A DNA stretch of 64,000 nucleotides from Crocinitomicaceae bacterium (lineage in GTDB: Bacteria; Bacteroidota; Bacteroidia; Flavobacteriales_D; Crocinitomicaceae): contig JAQVCM010000008.1 of NCBI GenBank assembly GCA_028689775.1, forward strand, positions 1 to 64,000, read 5' to 3'. Below the pieces are notes generated by a model. That model was not told the origin of the DNA and did not search any database. It worked only from the letters and a program-made list of their open reading frames with translations. Made by a program: the position numbers and the translations under genes. This document shows, one piece after another, positions 1-9,262 of the stretch. Every line of letters begins with the position of its first letter. Position 1 is the first letter of the stretch.

Positions 1-2
1 TA

Positions 3-95
3 CAGAATGCTCATACAAAATGGGATGGACAAATATTTGCTTGGGCTGCTATTAGAAATGATTTAAATCACTACTTTGGTGATAGAATTAAATAG
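3..95 (+). CDS. C-terminal end of an unidentified protein, cut by window edge
   Basis: An open frame enters from the left edge and stops at TAG 93-95. It encodes about 30 residues that end in HYFGDRIK, with a protein-like composition (W, H, Y and F spread through it). It is too short to assign a family. It converges on yifB, which lies on the other strand. The frame could be a chance opening, but the composition suggests a real protein end. Confidence 0.4.
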   Translation, partial: QNAHTKWDGQIFAWAAIRNDLNHYFGDRIK

Positions 96-158
96 CTGGT
101 TGACACAGTTCATTGAACACTCCCATACCCTCGACTCACCACCGTTCACCCATCACCA

Positions 159-1703
159 CTAATTATTCCCAGCCCAACCTTCCCGATCCAAACTCCTAAA
201 TTGAATCGCTTCACCCAAATGCCTCGCTTCAATTTTCTCCGCTTTCTCCAAGTCCGCAATTGTTCGTGCCACCTTCAAAATTCGGTCATACGCTCGAGCC
301 GACAATCCCAAGCTATCCATCGCTCTCTTCAATAGCACATTCCCAGCTTCATCAATCTGACAAAATTCGTGTAAATTCTTAGTCGACATTTGTGCATTGC
401 AATGAACGCCGTCATCCAATTTGTATCGTTTTTCCTGAACCAATCTCGCTTCCACAACCCGATCTCGAATTTCCTTACTTCCTTCATCTGGCTGATGAAA
501 AGCCAATTCGTCATAACTAATCGGCGTAACTTCAACGTGCAAATCAATGCGGTCGAGTAGTGGACCGGATATTTTATTCAAATATTTCTGTACGATTCCC
601 GGACCGCAAGAACATGCTTTATCAGGATGATTATAATAGCCACATGGACATGGGTTCATGGCTGCGATTAACATAAATCCCGCAGGATAATCAACCGTAA
701 ACTTGGCCCTGGAAATCGTAACCGTCCGATCTTCTAAGGGTTGACGCATTACTTCCAAGACTGTTCTCTTATATTCAGGCAATTCATCCAAAAACAAAAC
801 ACCGTTGTGCGCCAAGGAAATCTCTCCCGGCTGTGGATACGTTCCTCCGCCAACGAGCGCAACATCAGAAATGGTATGATGTGGTTTTCGAAAAGGTCTT
901 TGTGTCACCAATCCAATTTCCTTTCCCATTTTCCCAGCAACGCTATGAATTTTAGTCGTTTCCAAAGATTCTGACATCGTCATCGGCGGTAGAATTGTAG
1001 GCAGTCTTTTCGCCAACATCGATTTTCCAGCGCCTGGTGGACCAATGAGAATCACATTATGTCCGCCAGCTGCTGCAATTTCAAAAGAGCGCTTGATATT
1101 TGCTTGACCTTTCACGTCTCTAAAATCTACCTCAAAGAGATCTAATTTTTTCTGAAATTCAGCTTCGATGTCAACGAAAGTAGGAGCAATGTCTCGTTGA
1201 TGATTCAAATATTCAACAACCTGCACCAAATTGTCCACGCCAATAATTTTCAACCCGCCAACAATTGCGGCTTCGATGGCATTTGCCTTGGGAAGAATGA
1301 TTCCTTTAAAACCTTCTTGGTTTGCTTTTATGGCAATTGGCAATATTCCTTTCATCGGTTGAATATTACCATCCAATGAAAGTTCTCCCAAAATGATGTA
1401 ATCTTCCAGTTGCTCACACAAAACTTGCTCGCTTGCAGCCAAAATTCCAATCGCAATCGGCAAATCAAAGGTTGATCCTTCTTTTCGAATATCAGCTGGC
1501 GCCATGTTTACCGTGATTTCCTTCCCAGGATATTTCAGATTATTATTTTTCAAAGCAGCTTTAATTCGTTGCTGACTTTCTTTCACAGCGTTATCAGGCA
1601 GTCCAACCAGAAAAAAGTTGACTCCAATTCCAATATTTACTTCAATCGTAATGGTTGTCGCATCGATACCAAACACGGCGCTTCCGAATGTTTTTACTAA
1701 CAT
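159..1703 (-). CDS. YifB/ComM-family Mg-chelatase-like AAA+ ATPase
   Basis: The 514-residue protein has the full YifB/ComM layout. An N-terminal Lon-protease-like S5 fold covers roughly residues 1-170. A Mg-chelatase AAA+ core follows, with Walker A GPPGAGKS at 221-228 and Walker B LFLDELPE at 303-310. A cysteine cluster (C352, C354, C364, C366) precedes the C-terminal Mg-chelatase lid domain. Length is normal for the family. ComM is a hexameric helicase that extends heteroduplex during natural transformation in Gammaproteobacteria; the role in Bacteroidota is inferred by homology. The ATG at 1703 gives the usual family N-terminus ([14 protein letters not shown]). The gene stands alone, ahead of a degenerate repeat. 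Confidence 0.93.
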   Translation of the reverse strand: MLVKTFGSAVFGIDATTITIEVNIGIGVNFFLVGLPDNAVKESQQRIKAALKNNNLKYPGKEITVNMAPADIRKEGSTFDLPIAIGILAASEQVLCEQLEDYIILGELSLDGNIQPMKGILPIAIKANQEGFKGIILPKANAIEAAIVGGLKIIGVDNLVQVVEYLNHQRDIAPTFVDIEAEFQKKLDLFEVDFRDVKGQANIKRSFEIAAAGGHNVILIGPPGAGKSMLAKRLPTILPPMTMSESLETTKIHSVAGKMGKEIGLVTQRPFRKPHHTISDVALVGGGTYPQPGEISLAHNGVLFLDELPEYKRTVLEVMRQPLEDRTVTISRAKFTVDYPAGFMLIAAMNPCPCGYYNHPDKACSCGPGIVQKYLNKISGPLLDRIDLHVEVTPISYDELAFHQPDEGSKEIRDRVVEARLVQEKRYKLDDGVHCNAQMSTKNLHEFCQIDEAGNVLLKRAMDSLGLSARAYDRILKVARTIADLEKAEKIEARHLGEAIQFRSLDREGWAGNN

Positions 1704-1938
1704 GAATGTGGTTTAAAATGGTTAATTCTTACTTGAAGTTACGTCAAAGGTTTCGTTTATCCAAGTTTTTAATTGTTAAAATGATTAAAATATAAGAATA
1801 AAAGTGAAATTGCAGACTTGGTAGGTTTCCTTCATCAAAGAATTTACGCATTTTCTTTTTACATATTTCGCTTTAAACTAAAGCAATATTTACGACAGTC
1901 GCATTTCAAAATTCGCTCACCAAAAAAAACACTACCGA

Positions 1939-1992
1939 AAGCTCTTCCTCCGCGTTCTCTGCGCCTTCCCTCTGTGTTCTTAGCGGTTAATT
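1939..1992. repeat. degenerate CTCTGCG-type intergenic repeat
   Basis: The 300-bp gap between yifB and the MBL hydrolase holds a stretch of short, irregular near-repeats (CTCCGCG, TTCTCTGCG, CCTCTGTG, TTCTTAGCGG) with a spacing of about 9-13 bp. It ends in TTAATTAAC, close to the downstream gene's stop. It does not form a terminator-like hairpin. It resembles low-complexity 'ctctgcg...gcggtta' repeats that I associate with Bacteroidota intergenic regions; that resemblance is from memory. The rest of the gap (1704-1938) shows no recognisable feature. Confidence 0.4.
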
Positions 1993-2002
1993 AACAAGCC
2001 CT

Positions 2003-3064
2003 TCACTCCAAATCCTCCCACCAAGCTCCAAAAACCAGCTGCTCATCCCTCAAATCCACAACTTCCCCAATAACTGGTGTCACCAAAGGAAAATGATACG
2101 CTTCATTCAAGTTCTTCAATTGCTTCAAAGGTTCGTCCCAAGAATGTGTCGACAAATTAAATTTAGATGAATGTACCGGCAAAATGCGTTTCGTTTTTAA
2201 ATCCGTTGCTGCCTGTAATACTTGCACAGGTGTATGATGAATGTACGGCCAAGAAGTATTGTATTGACCGTTTTCTAAAATGGCTAAATCAAATGGACCG
2301 TGCTTTTCACCAATTGCTTTGTAATGACTTTCGTAACCACTATCGCCACCTAAAAATAAATTTAGGTTTGAAGATTTCAGTACAAAAGAAACCCAAAGCG
2401 TTTTATTTCTAGCCAAGGTTCTTCCTGAGAAATGGCGCGCTGGCTCGATAGATAAATGAAGATTATTTTTTAATTCAACAGTTTCATACCAATCTTTCTC
2501 AATGATTTTAGTTGAATCATAACCCCAATATTCCAAATGAGAACCAACTCCTAAACCACAAATCACCGTTTCAACTTTATTTTTCAATTCTAAAATGGTT
2601 GAATAATCCAAGTGATCGTAATGATCGTGCGACAGAAATAAGTAATCCAAATCTGGAAAATCACTTACAGAATAATTATTTGCGCCTTCAAAAGAAGGAA
2701 TGGAATTTGGAATCGGCGAAGCATTTCCGCTAAAAACAGGATCTACCAAAATGCGAACGCCATCGACTTGTAGAAAATAAGAAGAATGACCAAACCAAAT
2801 CAACACGTCTTTCTCCATATCAAGTTGGTGAATATTTGTTTTCACACTCGGAATTTCATCCATCGGTTTTACATTCGGAAATTTTTTAAACAAACGATCC
2901 GAAATGATTCCTAAAATGGTTTTCCCTTCCGCCAATTGTGGCGTATGACTCAAGTTTTGGAATTGTCCATTTTTATAGTTGGGTGATTTCTCAATCCGTT
3001 TCAATCTTTCTCCCGAAGGGTTTTTCCCAAATTGCTTTTGTATCATTTGAATTTTAAAAGTCAA
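2003..3064 (-). CDS. MBL-fold metal-dependent hydrolase (UlaG/NAPE-PLD-like)
   Basis: A 353-residue member of the metallo-beta-lactamase superfamily. The zinc-binding HxHxDH motif reads SHDHYDH at residues 145-151. Later metal ligands are visible in EPARHFSGR and GGDSGY. The arrangement WFGHSSYFLQVDGVRILVDPVF before the motif is typical of the UlaG / N-acyl-phosphatidylethanolamine phospholipase D-like branch. No signal peptide is visible, so it is probably cytoplasmic. The substrate cannot be told from the sequence. The gene is monocistronic, divergent from the SAM-controlled methionine synthase genes and separated from them by about 510 bp. Confidence 0.85.
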   Translation of the reverse strand: MTFKIQMIQKQFGKNPSGERLKRIEKSPNYKNGQFQNLSHTPQLAEGKTILGIISDRLFKKFPNVKPMDEIPSVKTNIHQLDMEKDVLIWFGHSSYFLQVDGVRILVDPVFSGNASPIPNSIPSFEGANNYSVSDFPDLDYLFLSHDHYDHLDYSTILELKNKVETVICGLGVGSHLEYWGYDSTKIIEKDWYETVELKNNLHLSIEPARHFSGRTLARNKTLWVSFVLKSSNLNLFLGGDSGYESHYKAIGEKHGPFDLAILENGQYNTSWPYIHHTPVQVLQAATDLKTKRILPVHSSKFNLSTHSWDEPLKQLKNLNEAYHFPLVTPVIGEVVDLRDEQLVFGAWWEDLE

Positions 3065-3338
3065 ATTTAGTTGTTTGAAATCTGTAACGCATAAGGTGCA
3101 AATAAACTTACCAAATTTATAACAAAAACCAGTTTGCTTTCTCCTTGAAACAAGCTATTCAACTAGATAATCAATATTCATATAGTTGCAAATAGCTCTT
3201 TTACTGGATAAATTATCAGGTAAATAGTCCCAAAGTAAATTGTCAAATTCAGTATTTTAATCTTTGTCAGGGTTTCATTAACCTCAATGTCTTTAGTCAT
3301 TCCAAATAACCCCATTTAAATCTTTTCTCCACCAAACT

Positions 3339-3369
3339 TTTGATTCTCCAACATTCTCCCCTATATTTG
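3339..3369 (+). promoter_or_regulatory. Bacteroidota-type promoter for metH operon
   Basis: TTTG at 3339-3342 and TATATTTG at 3362-3369 are separated by exactly 19 bp. This matches the Bacteroidota housekeeping consensus TTTG-N19-TAnnTTTG. Transcription would begin about 7 nt downstream, just before the SAM riboswitch. Confidence 0.75.
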
Positions 3370-3387
3370 CACCAGTTCATTTAAATA

Positions 3388-3490
3388 AACTTATTAAGAA
3401 AGGTGGAGGGATTAGGCCCTGCGAAGCCTTGGCAACCTGCGTTTACGACGAAAGGTGCCAAATCCGATCCAGAAATGGAAAAGATAAGTT
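3388..3490 (+). ncRNA. SAM-I (S-box) riboswitch
   Basis: The element has the S-box core: AGGTGGAGGGA, then GCGAAGCCTTGGCAACC, then AAGGTGCCAAATCC. The closing helix P1 is formed by AACTTAT (3388-3394) and ATAAGTT (3484-3490). It lies just after a promoter and 88 nt before the first methionine synthase gene, which is the expected target. SAM binding should lower expression. No T-tract intrinsic terminator is obvious downstream. A 10-nt segment at 3509-3518 is perfectly complementary to 3393-3402 and may be part of the expression platform. Confidence 0.92.
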
Positions 3491-3578
3491 GTTGTTTGTA
3501 TCCCCAAACTTTCTTAATGTTTTATTTATTGTTAGCACCTCAAATTTTTGAGCGGCTTCATTTATTAGATAAACAAAA

Positions 3579-4574
3579 ATGAAAGGAATACAAGAAATAA
3601 TCAAAGAACGAATTTTAGTTTTGGATGGCGCCATGGGAACCATGATTCAAAAACATACCCTAACAGAAGAAGATTTTCGAAAAGGTTGGTTTGAAAATCA
3701 CCACAAATCTCTGAAAGGAAACAACGATTTGCTTTCCTTAACGCGTCCAGAAATCATCGAAGATATTCACAGACAGTATTTTGAAGCGGGTGCGGATATT
3801 GCCGAAACCAATACGTTTTCAGGTACAACCGTCGCGCAAGCGGATTACGATTTGCAAGATGCGGTGTATGATATCAATTTTCATTCAGCACAAATTGCGC
3901 GCAAAGTTGCGGATGAATTTACGGCGATGAATCCTGATAAACCACGATTTGTTGCCGGTGCGATGGGTCCAACGAATCGTACGGCGAGTATTTCGCCAAA
4001 TGTCAGCGACCCTGGATTTAGAGGAATTACCTTTGATGAATTGGTGGTGGCATACAGCCAGCAAGCGGAAGCACTGATGGATGGCGGCGTAGATATTTTA
4101 TTGGTTGAAACCGTTTTCGATACCTTGAATGCCAAAGCAGCTTTGTTTGCGATTGATACTTTATTTGAAAAAAGAGGCGTTTCCATTCCGATTATGGTTT
4201 CGGGTACGATTACCGATCAAAGCGGTCGAACGTTAACAGGGCAAACAACCGATGCATTCTTGATTTCAGTTTCTCACATTCCGTTGTTGAGTGTCGGATT
4301 AAATTGTGCTTTGGGTGCGTCGATGATGCGACCTTATTTGCAAATTTTAAATCACCAAGCGCCGTTCGGAGTTAGTGCCCATCCAAATGCTGGACTGCCG
4401 AATGAGTTTGGTCAGTACGAAGAAACACCTGAATTGATGGCTGTTCAGATCAAAACTTTTTTAGAAGAAGGGATGGTCAACATCATTGGTGGTTGCTGCG
4501 GTACAACGCCGGCACACATCAAGGCAATTGCTGATTTAGCGGCTAATTATTCACCTCGAAATCTTCCTGCGTAA
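3579..4574 (+). CDS. metH: Methionine synthase, homocysteine-binding subunit (split MetH, N-terminal module)
   Basis: The 331-residue protein is the homocysteine S-methyltransferase barrel of cobalamin-dependent methionine synthase encoded as a separate gene. LDGAMGTMIQ at the N-terminus, the zinc-ligand cysteine C243 (GLNCALGA) and C306/C307 (GGCCGTTP) are all present, so the Zn-thiolate site is complete. The folate, cobalamin and reactivation modules are encoded immediately downstream, and the two products must act together to methylate homocysteine. Such splitting is common in Flavobacteriia. The gene is under the SAM-I riboswitch at 3388-3490. Confidence 0.93.
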   Translation: MKGIQEIIKERILVLDGAMGTMIQKHTLTEEDFRKGWFENHHKSLKGNNDLLSLTRPEIIEDIHRQYFEAGADIAETNTFSGTTVAQADYDLQDAVYDINFHSAQIARKVADEFTAMNPDKPRFVAGAMGPTNRTASISPNVSDPGFRGITFDELVVAYSQQAEALMDGGVDILLVETVFDTLNAKAALFAIDTLFEKRGVSIPIMVSGTITDQSGRTLTGQTTDAFLISVSHIPLLSVGLNCALGASMMRPYLQILNHQAPFGVSAHPNAGLPNEFGQYEETPELMAVQIKTFLEEGMVNIIGGCCGTTPAHIKAIADLAANYSPRNLPA

Positions 4575-4613
4575 CTCTTGTTTGCGTTAAGAAGATTGAA
4601 AATATCGAAAAAA

Positions 4614-7295
4614 ATGATTGAAAAGAAAGAACTTCCACCGTTGAAATTATCAGGTTTAGAGCCGTTAATTGTGACCAAGGAATCCAATTTTATAAACATC
4701 GGTGAACGTACCAACGTAACCGGTTCGCGTGCTTTTTTGAGAATGATCAAAGAAAACGATTATGAAAAAGCACTTTCTGTGGCCTTGGAACAAGTTCAAG
4801 GTGGCGCGCAAATCATCGACGTCAATTTGGATGAAGGAATGATTGATGGCGTGGAAGCGATGGTTAAATTCTTGAATTTGATGGCTTCCGAACCAGATAT
4901 TTCTCGAATTCCAGTCATGATCGACAGTTCTCGTTGGGAAATCATCGAAGCCGGATTGAAATGCATTCAAGGAAAAGGGATTGTCAATTCAATTTCATTG
5001 AAAGAAGGCGAACAGGAATTTATTGACCGTGCGAAGAAAATCAAACGATATGGTGCAGCAACGGTCGTGATGGCTTTTGACGAAGATGGTCAGGCGGATA
5101 GTTACGAAAGACGCATCGAAATTTGCGAACGTTCCTACCGCATTCTGGTTGATGTTGTCAAATTTCCGCCACAAGACATCATTTTCGATCCCAATATTTT
5201 CCCAGTTGCAACGGGAATGGATGAACACAACAACAATTCACTCGATTTTTTCAGAGCTACCAAATGGATTCGTGAAAATCTGCCTGGCGCACACGTAAGC
5301 GGTGGTGTTTCCAACGTTTCGTTCTCTTTCCGCGGAAATGATAAAGTGCGTGAAGCGATGCATTCCGTTTTCTTGTATCACGGAATTAAAAACGGCATGG
5401 ACATGGGAATTGTGAATCCTTCCATGTTGGGAATTTACGACGACATTGATCCAATTTTATTGGAACACGTGGAAGATGTAATCCTAAACCGAAGAGACGA
5501 TGCAACCGAACGTTTACTCGAATTAGCCGAAACCGTAAAAGGCGATGGAACCAAGAAAGTAATCGATTTAAGTTGGCGAGAAGGAACGGTTCAAGAACGG
5601 TTATCTCACGCCTTGGTGAAAGGAATTGTTGAATTTATTGAAGAAGATACCGAAGAATGTAGGAAATTATATCCTCGGCCAATTGAAGTCATCGAAGGAC
5701 CTTTGATGGACGGAATGGGAATCGTAGGCGATTTATTTGGAAGTGGAAAAATGTTCTTACCGCAAGTGGTTAAATCCGCTCGCGTGATGAAAAAAGCAGT
5801 TGCGGTTTTACTTCCATTCATTGAATTGGAGAAGTCAGGCGCTTCTGCTTCCGCAGGAAAAGTATTGTTGGCAACCGTAAAAGGCGATGTGCACGACATT
5901 GGAAAAAACATTGTCGGCGTTGTTTTGGGTTGTAATAATTACGAAATCATCGATTTGGGCGTGATGATTTCTGCTGATAAAATTATCAAAACGGCAATAG
6001 AAGAAAATGTGGATATCATTGGTGTCAGCGGATTAATTACCCCATCGTTGGATGAAATGGTTTACGTTGCACAAGAAATGGAACGGGCAGGAATGACGAT
6101 TCCATTGATGATTGGTGGTGCAACAACTTCGCGTGTTCACACCGCCGTGAAAGTGGAACAACATTATACCAAAGGTCCAGTAATTCACGTTTTGGATGCT
6201 TCCAGATCGGTAACGGTTGTGGAAAGTTTGTTGGGACATAAGCGCGATGAATTTGTAGAAAATATCCAAGCTGAATATTTGAAATTGCGTGAATACCACG
6301 AAAAACATAAAACAGCCAAGGTGTTGTTGTCGCTTGAAAAAGCAAGAGAAAATAAATTTCCAATCGAATGGAGAGCAGAAGACATTCAAAAACCGAATTT
6401 CTTAGGCGTGAAATCGTATGTAAATTATCCCTTGGAGAAATTAGTTGAAAATTTAGATTGGACACCTTTCTTCCAAACTTGGGAATTGCATGGAAAATAT
6501 CCAGACATTTTAACCGATGAGGTTGTTGGCGAACAAGCAACGGCTGTTTTTGCGGATGCACAAGAAATGCTGAAGAAAATCGTAGATGAAAAATGGTTGG
6601 AAGCCAGAGCTGCCTTTGGATTGTTTCCTGCAAATAGCATTGGCGATGACATTGAGATTTACAATCCTGAAAACCCGAGTGAAGTAATTGGAATTCAACG
6701 TTCTTTACGTCAGCAAACTAGCAAGGCGAAAAGCGCTTCCAACATGGCTTTGGCAGATTTCATCGCTCCAAAAGAAACCGGAATTCAAGATTACATCGGT
6801 GGATTTGTGGTAACGGCTGGAATTGGTTTGGAAGAGCGCGTTCAAGTTTTTGAAAAAGACAACGACGTTTATAATTCCATCATGTTGAAAGCCTTGGGAG
6901 ACCGTTTGGCAGAGGCATTCGCAGAACATTTGCACCAGTTGATTCGAAAAGAACATTGGGGTTATGCACCCAATGAAGATCTGACAAACAACGAGTTAAT
7001 CAAAGAGAAATATAGAGGAATTCGTCCTGCACCAGGATATCCCGCTTGTCCAGATCACACCGAGAAAGAGATTTTATTTGAATTGCTGAATGCAACTGAA
7101 CTTTCTGGAGTTTCGTTAACCGAAAGTTTGGCGATGTATCCTACAGCTGCAGTAAGCGGTTGGTATTTTGCGCATCCCGATTCAAAGTATTTCGGTTTGG
7201 GAAAAATTACGATGGAACAAGTAGAAGATTTAGCCAAGAGAAAAGGGAAACCTGTGGATGAAATGGCGAGATGGTTGGGAAGTGTGATTCATTAA
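4614..7295 (+). CDS. metH: Methionine synthase, folate/cobalamin/reactivation modules (split MetH)
   Basis: The 893-residue protein carries the remaining MetH modules in order. A pterin-binding (methyltetrahydrofolate) barrel covers about residues 20-300. The cobalamin cap and Rossmann domain follow, with DVHDIGKN at 425-432, in which H427 is the lower axial cobalt ligand. The C-terminal AdoMet-binding reactivation domain has RPAPGYP near residue 805. I chose the ATG at 4614. An upstream TTG at 4578 would add 12 residues that do not resemble the family. The gene lies 39 nt after the homocysteine module and shares its SAM riboswitch. No metF is adjacent. Confidence 0.94.
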   Translation: MIEKKELPPLKLSGLEPLIVTKESNFINIGERTNVTGSRAFLRMIKENDYEKALSVALEQVQGGAQIIDVNLDEGMIDGVEAMVKFLNLMASEPDISRIPVMIDSSRWEIIEAGLKCIQGKGIVNSISLKEGEQEFIDRAKKIKRYGAATVVMAFDEDGQADSYERRIEICERSYRILVDVVKFPPQDIIFDPNIFPVATGMDEHNNNSLDFFRATKWIRENLPGAHVSGGVSNVSFSFRGNDKVREAMHSVFLYHGIKNGMDMGIVNPSMLGIYDDIDPILLEHVEDVILNRRDDATERLLELAETVKGDGTKKVIDLSWREGTVQERLSHALVKGIVEFIEEDTEECRKLYPRPIEVIEGPLMDGMGIVGDLFGSGKMFLPQVVKSARVMKKAVAVLLPFIELEKSGASASAGKVLLATVKGDVHDIGKNIVGVVLGCNNYEIIDLGVMISADKIIKTAIEENVDIIGVSGLITPSLDEMVYVAQEMERAGMTIPLMIGGATTSRVHTAVKVEQHYTKGPVIHVLDASRSVTVVESLLGHKRDEFVENIQAEYLKLREYHEKHKTAKVLLSLEKARENKFPIEWRAEDIQKPNFLGVKSYVNYPLEKLVENLDWTPFFQTWELHGKYPDILTDEVVGEQATAVFADAQEMLKKIVDEKWLEARAAFGLFPANSIGDDIEIYNPENPSEVIGIQRSLRQQTSKAKSASNMALADFIAPKETGIQDYIGGFVVTAGIGLEERVQVFEKDNDVYNSIMLKALGDRLAEAFAEHLHQLIRKEHWGYAPNEDLTNNELIKEKYRGIRPAPGYPACPDHTEKEILFELLNATELSGVSLTESLAMYPTAAVSGWYFAHPDSKYFGLGKITMEQVEDLAKRKGKPVDEMARWLGSVIH

Positions 7296-7305
7296 AAGGC
7301 TAAAG

Positions 7306-7422
7306 TTGCACATCATAAAGTGCAAAATTATTCATATTTGCATATTAGAAAGTGCAATTGTTTTGAATAGTGAACATTGTAATGTGCAATTAATTTGTAT
7401 ATTTGTACATTAAGATGTGCAA
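7306..7422 (+). repeat. Four 20-bp imperfect palindromes at 32-33 bp spacing (operator array)
   Basis: Copies lie at 7306-7325, 7338-7357, 7370-7389 and 7403-7422, with starts 32, 32 and 33 bp apart. The approximate consensus is TTGCACATTATAAAGTGCAA; its ends TTGCAC...GTGCAA are inverted repeats, and the last two copies have ATGTGCAA at the right. The intervals are 12-13 bp of AT-rich sequence. Copy 3 overlaps the -33 element and copy 4 the -7 box and start region of the ATPase promoter. About three helical turns between copies would place bound dimers on one DNA face. I infer a repressor array, possibly autoregulatory. Confidence 0.75.
7377..7405 (+). promoter_or_regulatory. Promoter of the AAA/DUF4143 ATPase gene
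   Basis: TTG at 7377-7379 and TATATTTG at 7398-7405 are 18 bp apart, a Bacteroidota-type promoter. The -7 box contains the TTG at 7403, which rules that codon out as a translation start on this transcript. Both elements are covered by palindromes of the array at 7306-7422. Confidence 0.55.
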
Positions 7423-7423
7423 T

Positions 7424-8617
7424 ATGGAAGAGTTGATCACCCAATATCAAGCTTTATTAAGACAGAAATTTCCAAAATTCAAGCGATACTTATACGATGA
7501 AATTCATTGGGAGTCTCGGTTGATAGGCGTCAAAGGTGCAAGAGGAACTGGAAAAACGACTTTGCTTTTGCAATGGTTGAAGGAACAAAATCTGCCTGCA
7601 AATAAAGGAATATACATTTCTTTGGACGATATTTACTTTTCACAAAATGATTTGAAATCCGTTTTGGTAGATTTCCATGAAAAAGGAGGTGAAATTGTAA
7701 TTTTGGATGAAGTTCACAAATACCCAAGTTGGTCAACGGTCATCAAAAACATGTATGACTTTTATCCTGATTTAAAAATAATCTTTACGGGATCTTCCAT
7801 CATCGACATCAGTACGCAAGAAGCAGATTTGAGCAGAAGGGCCGTGATTTATGAATTGCCAGGACTTTCTTACAGAGAGTTTTTAGCACTTCAGTACGAT
7901 TTGGATTTGCCTAAATTTACCTTGAAGGAATTGATTGAGAAAAAAGATTCCATTTACACTTCATTTCCAGCTGATTTCAAACCGTTGGAACATTTTGAAG
8001 CTTATTTGCAATTAGGATATTATCCATTTTTGTTCAAAGAACCAGCAACGAGTCAATATAGAATGAATCAATTGATTCGAACGGTTGTAGAATCCGACAT
8101 GGCGCAATTAAAAGATTTTGACATTCGCAATGCGCGCAAAATGTTGCAGTTGCTGTATGTTATCGCCCAGCAAGTTCCGTTTTCGCCCAACATTTCCAAA
8201 TTGGCGGAACAGACAGGAATTCATCGAAACACATTGAACAATTATTTACATTTTCTCGAAAGAGCCAAATTGATTTCACTCGTTTATACCGCAGGAAATA
8301 GCACCGCGATCTTACGGAAACCCGATAAGATTTATTTAAACAATACCGCCTTGGTCTTTGCTTTGGCGAAAGATAAATCCAATAGAGGAAATATTAGAGA
8401 AACATTTTTCTATTCGCAAGTAAGTCAAATGAGCGACATTGAATTACCAAAATCAGGCGATTTTATAGTGGATAATCAATACACCTTTGAAGTCGGCGGG
8501 AAAAATAAAACCTCCAAACAAATCAAAGAACTCGAAAATGCTTTCCTAGTAAAAGACGATGTTGCTTTTGGTTCTGGGAATACCATTCCTTTGTGGTTAT
8601 TTGGGTTTTTGTATTGA
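7424..8617 (+). CDS. P-loop ATPase, AAA_14/DUF4143 type
   Basis: With the ATG at 7424 the product is 397 residues. Walker A GARGTGKTT lies at 38-46 and Walker B IVILDEVHKY at 91-100. A winged-helix-like segment (ISKLAEQTGIHRNTLNNYL) follows around 265-285, then a C-terminal DUF4143 domain with nuclease-like beta strands. An ATG at 7415 (MCN) is an alternative start. The family is widespread and its function is poorly known; members often occur in many variable copies. There is no partner gene. The promoter is embedded in an array of four palindromes, and the protein's own HTH is a plausible regulator of it. Confidence 0.85.
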   Translation: MEELITQYQALLRQKFPKFKRYLYDEIHWESRLIGVKGARGTGKTTLLLQWLKEQNLPANKGIYISLDDIYFSQNDLKSVLVDFHEKGGEIVILDEVHKYPSWSTVIKNMYDFYPDLKIIFTGSSIIDISTQEADLSRRAVIYELPGLSYREFLALQYDLDLPKFTLKELIEKKDSIYTSFPADFKPLEHFEAYLQLGYYPFLFKEPATSQYRMNQLIRTVVESDMAQLKDFDIRNARKMLQLLYVIAQQVPFSPNISKLAEQTGIHRNTLNNYLHFLERAKLISLVYTAGNSTAILRKPDKIYLNNTALVFALAKDKSNRGNIRETFFYSQVSQMSDIELPKSGDFIVDNQYTFEVGGKNKTSKQIKELENAFLVKDDVAFGSGNTIPLWLFGFLY

Positions 8618-8706
8618 GTGACTTTAAAAAGGACTTTTTTGTCTGATAATTGTATTCTTAACAAAAGTCAAACAATTATTTGGATTATTTGAATGATAAT
8701 AATCCC

Positions 8707-8714
8707 TATCTTTG
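8707..8714 (+). promoter_or_regulatory. Probable -7 box of the bacilliredoxin gene
   Basis: TATCTTTG matches TAnnTTTG and lies about 60 bp before the bacilliredoxin ATG. A TTTG at normal spacing is not clear: the candidates at 8679 and 8688 give spacers of 24 and 15 bp. Confidence 0.4.
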
Positions 8715-8774
8715 TATAAATAATTAGTACAAACACAATTGCTTGTTCGCAGGCAGTTTTAAAATCAAGGTTTT

Positions 8775-9191
8775 ATGTATCCAGAACAATTAGTAGCCCC
8801 AATGAAAGAAGAACTTACGAAAGTGGGCTTTCAACAATTAACAAATCCTACGGAAGTAGACTCTTTAATCAAAAATACAAAAGGAACGGTTTTAATGGTC
8901 GTTAATTCTGTTTGCGGATGTGCAGCAGGAAATATGCGTCCAGGTGTTACACTTTCTTTGAAAAACGGAAAAACTCCTTCTAACTTAGCAACTGTTTTTG
9001 CAGGTGTTGATGGTGAAGCGGTAGCAGAAGCAAGAAAACACTTTTTGCCATATCCTCCATCTTCTCCATCCATCGCACTTTTTAAAGATGGTGAATTGGT
9101 TCATTTCCTAGAAAGACATCACATTGAAGGTGGTTCAGCTCAAGTAATCGCTGACAATCTTTCAAGCGCTTACGACGAGTTCTGTAACTAG
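8775..9191 (+). CDS. BrxA/BrxB-family bacilliredoxin (YphP/YqiW)
   Basis: A 138-residue protein of normal family length, with the diagnostic CGC active site NSVCGCAAGNMRPG (C47, C49). Bacilliredoxins reduce mixed disulfides between protein thiols and bacillithiol in the cytoplasm; the use of bacillithiol in this organism is inferred from the family. It is a single gene with its own -7 box and a strong terminator after it, convergent with the RNA helicase gene. Confidence 0.93.
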   Translation: MYPEQLVAPMKEELTKVGFQQLTNPTEVDSLIKNTKGTVLMVVNSVCGCAAGNMRPGVTLSLKNGKTPSNLATVFAGVDGEAVAEARKHFLPYPPSSPSIALFKDGELVHFLERHHIEGGSAQVIADNLSSAYDEFCN

Positions 9192-9204
9192 AAACTTCTT
9201 AAAC

Positions 9205-9243
9205 AAAAAAGCGGATTACAATTTGATTGTAATCCGCTTTTTT
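9205..9243. terminator. Bidirectional intrinsic terminator
   Basis: A perfect 17-bp stem (9205-9221 with 9227-9243) has core GCGGATTACA/TGTAATCCGC, a 5-nt loop and A/T flanks. It serves both the bacilliredoxin gene (+) and the convergent helicase gene (-). Confidence 0.9.
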
Positions 9244-9262
9244 TATGCTTATATTTTTAGTC

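Noticed and set aside
4578..4613. TTG start for the second methionine synthase gene
   Set aside because: The 12 added residues do not fit the family; the ATG at 4614 does.
6037..6633. 198-residue open frame on the minus strand
   Set aside because: It lies fully inside the B12/reactivation part of methionine synthase, whose own frame is strongly conserved. The antisense frame has no domain and no promoter.
7306..7422. CRISPR-like look (short repeats with regular spacing)
   Set aside because: The intervals are only 12-13 bp, all AT-rich, and there are only four copies covering a promoter. No cas genes are present.
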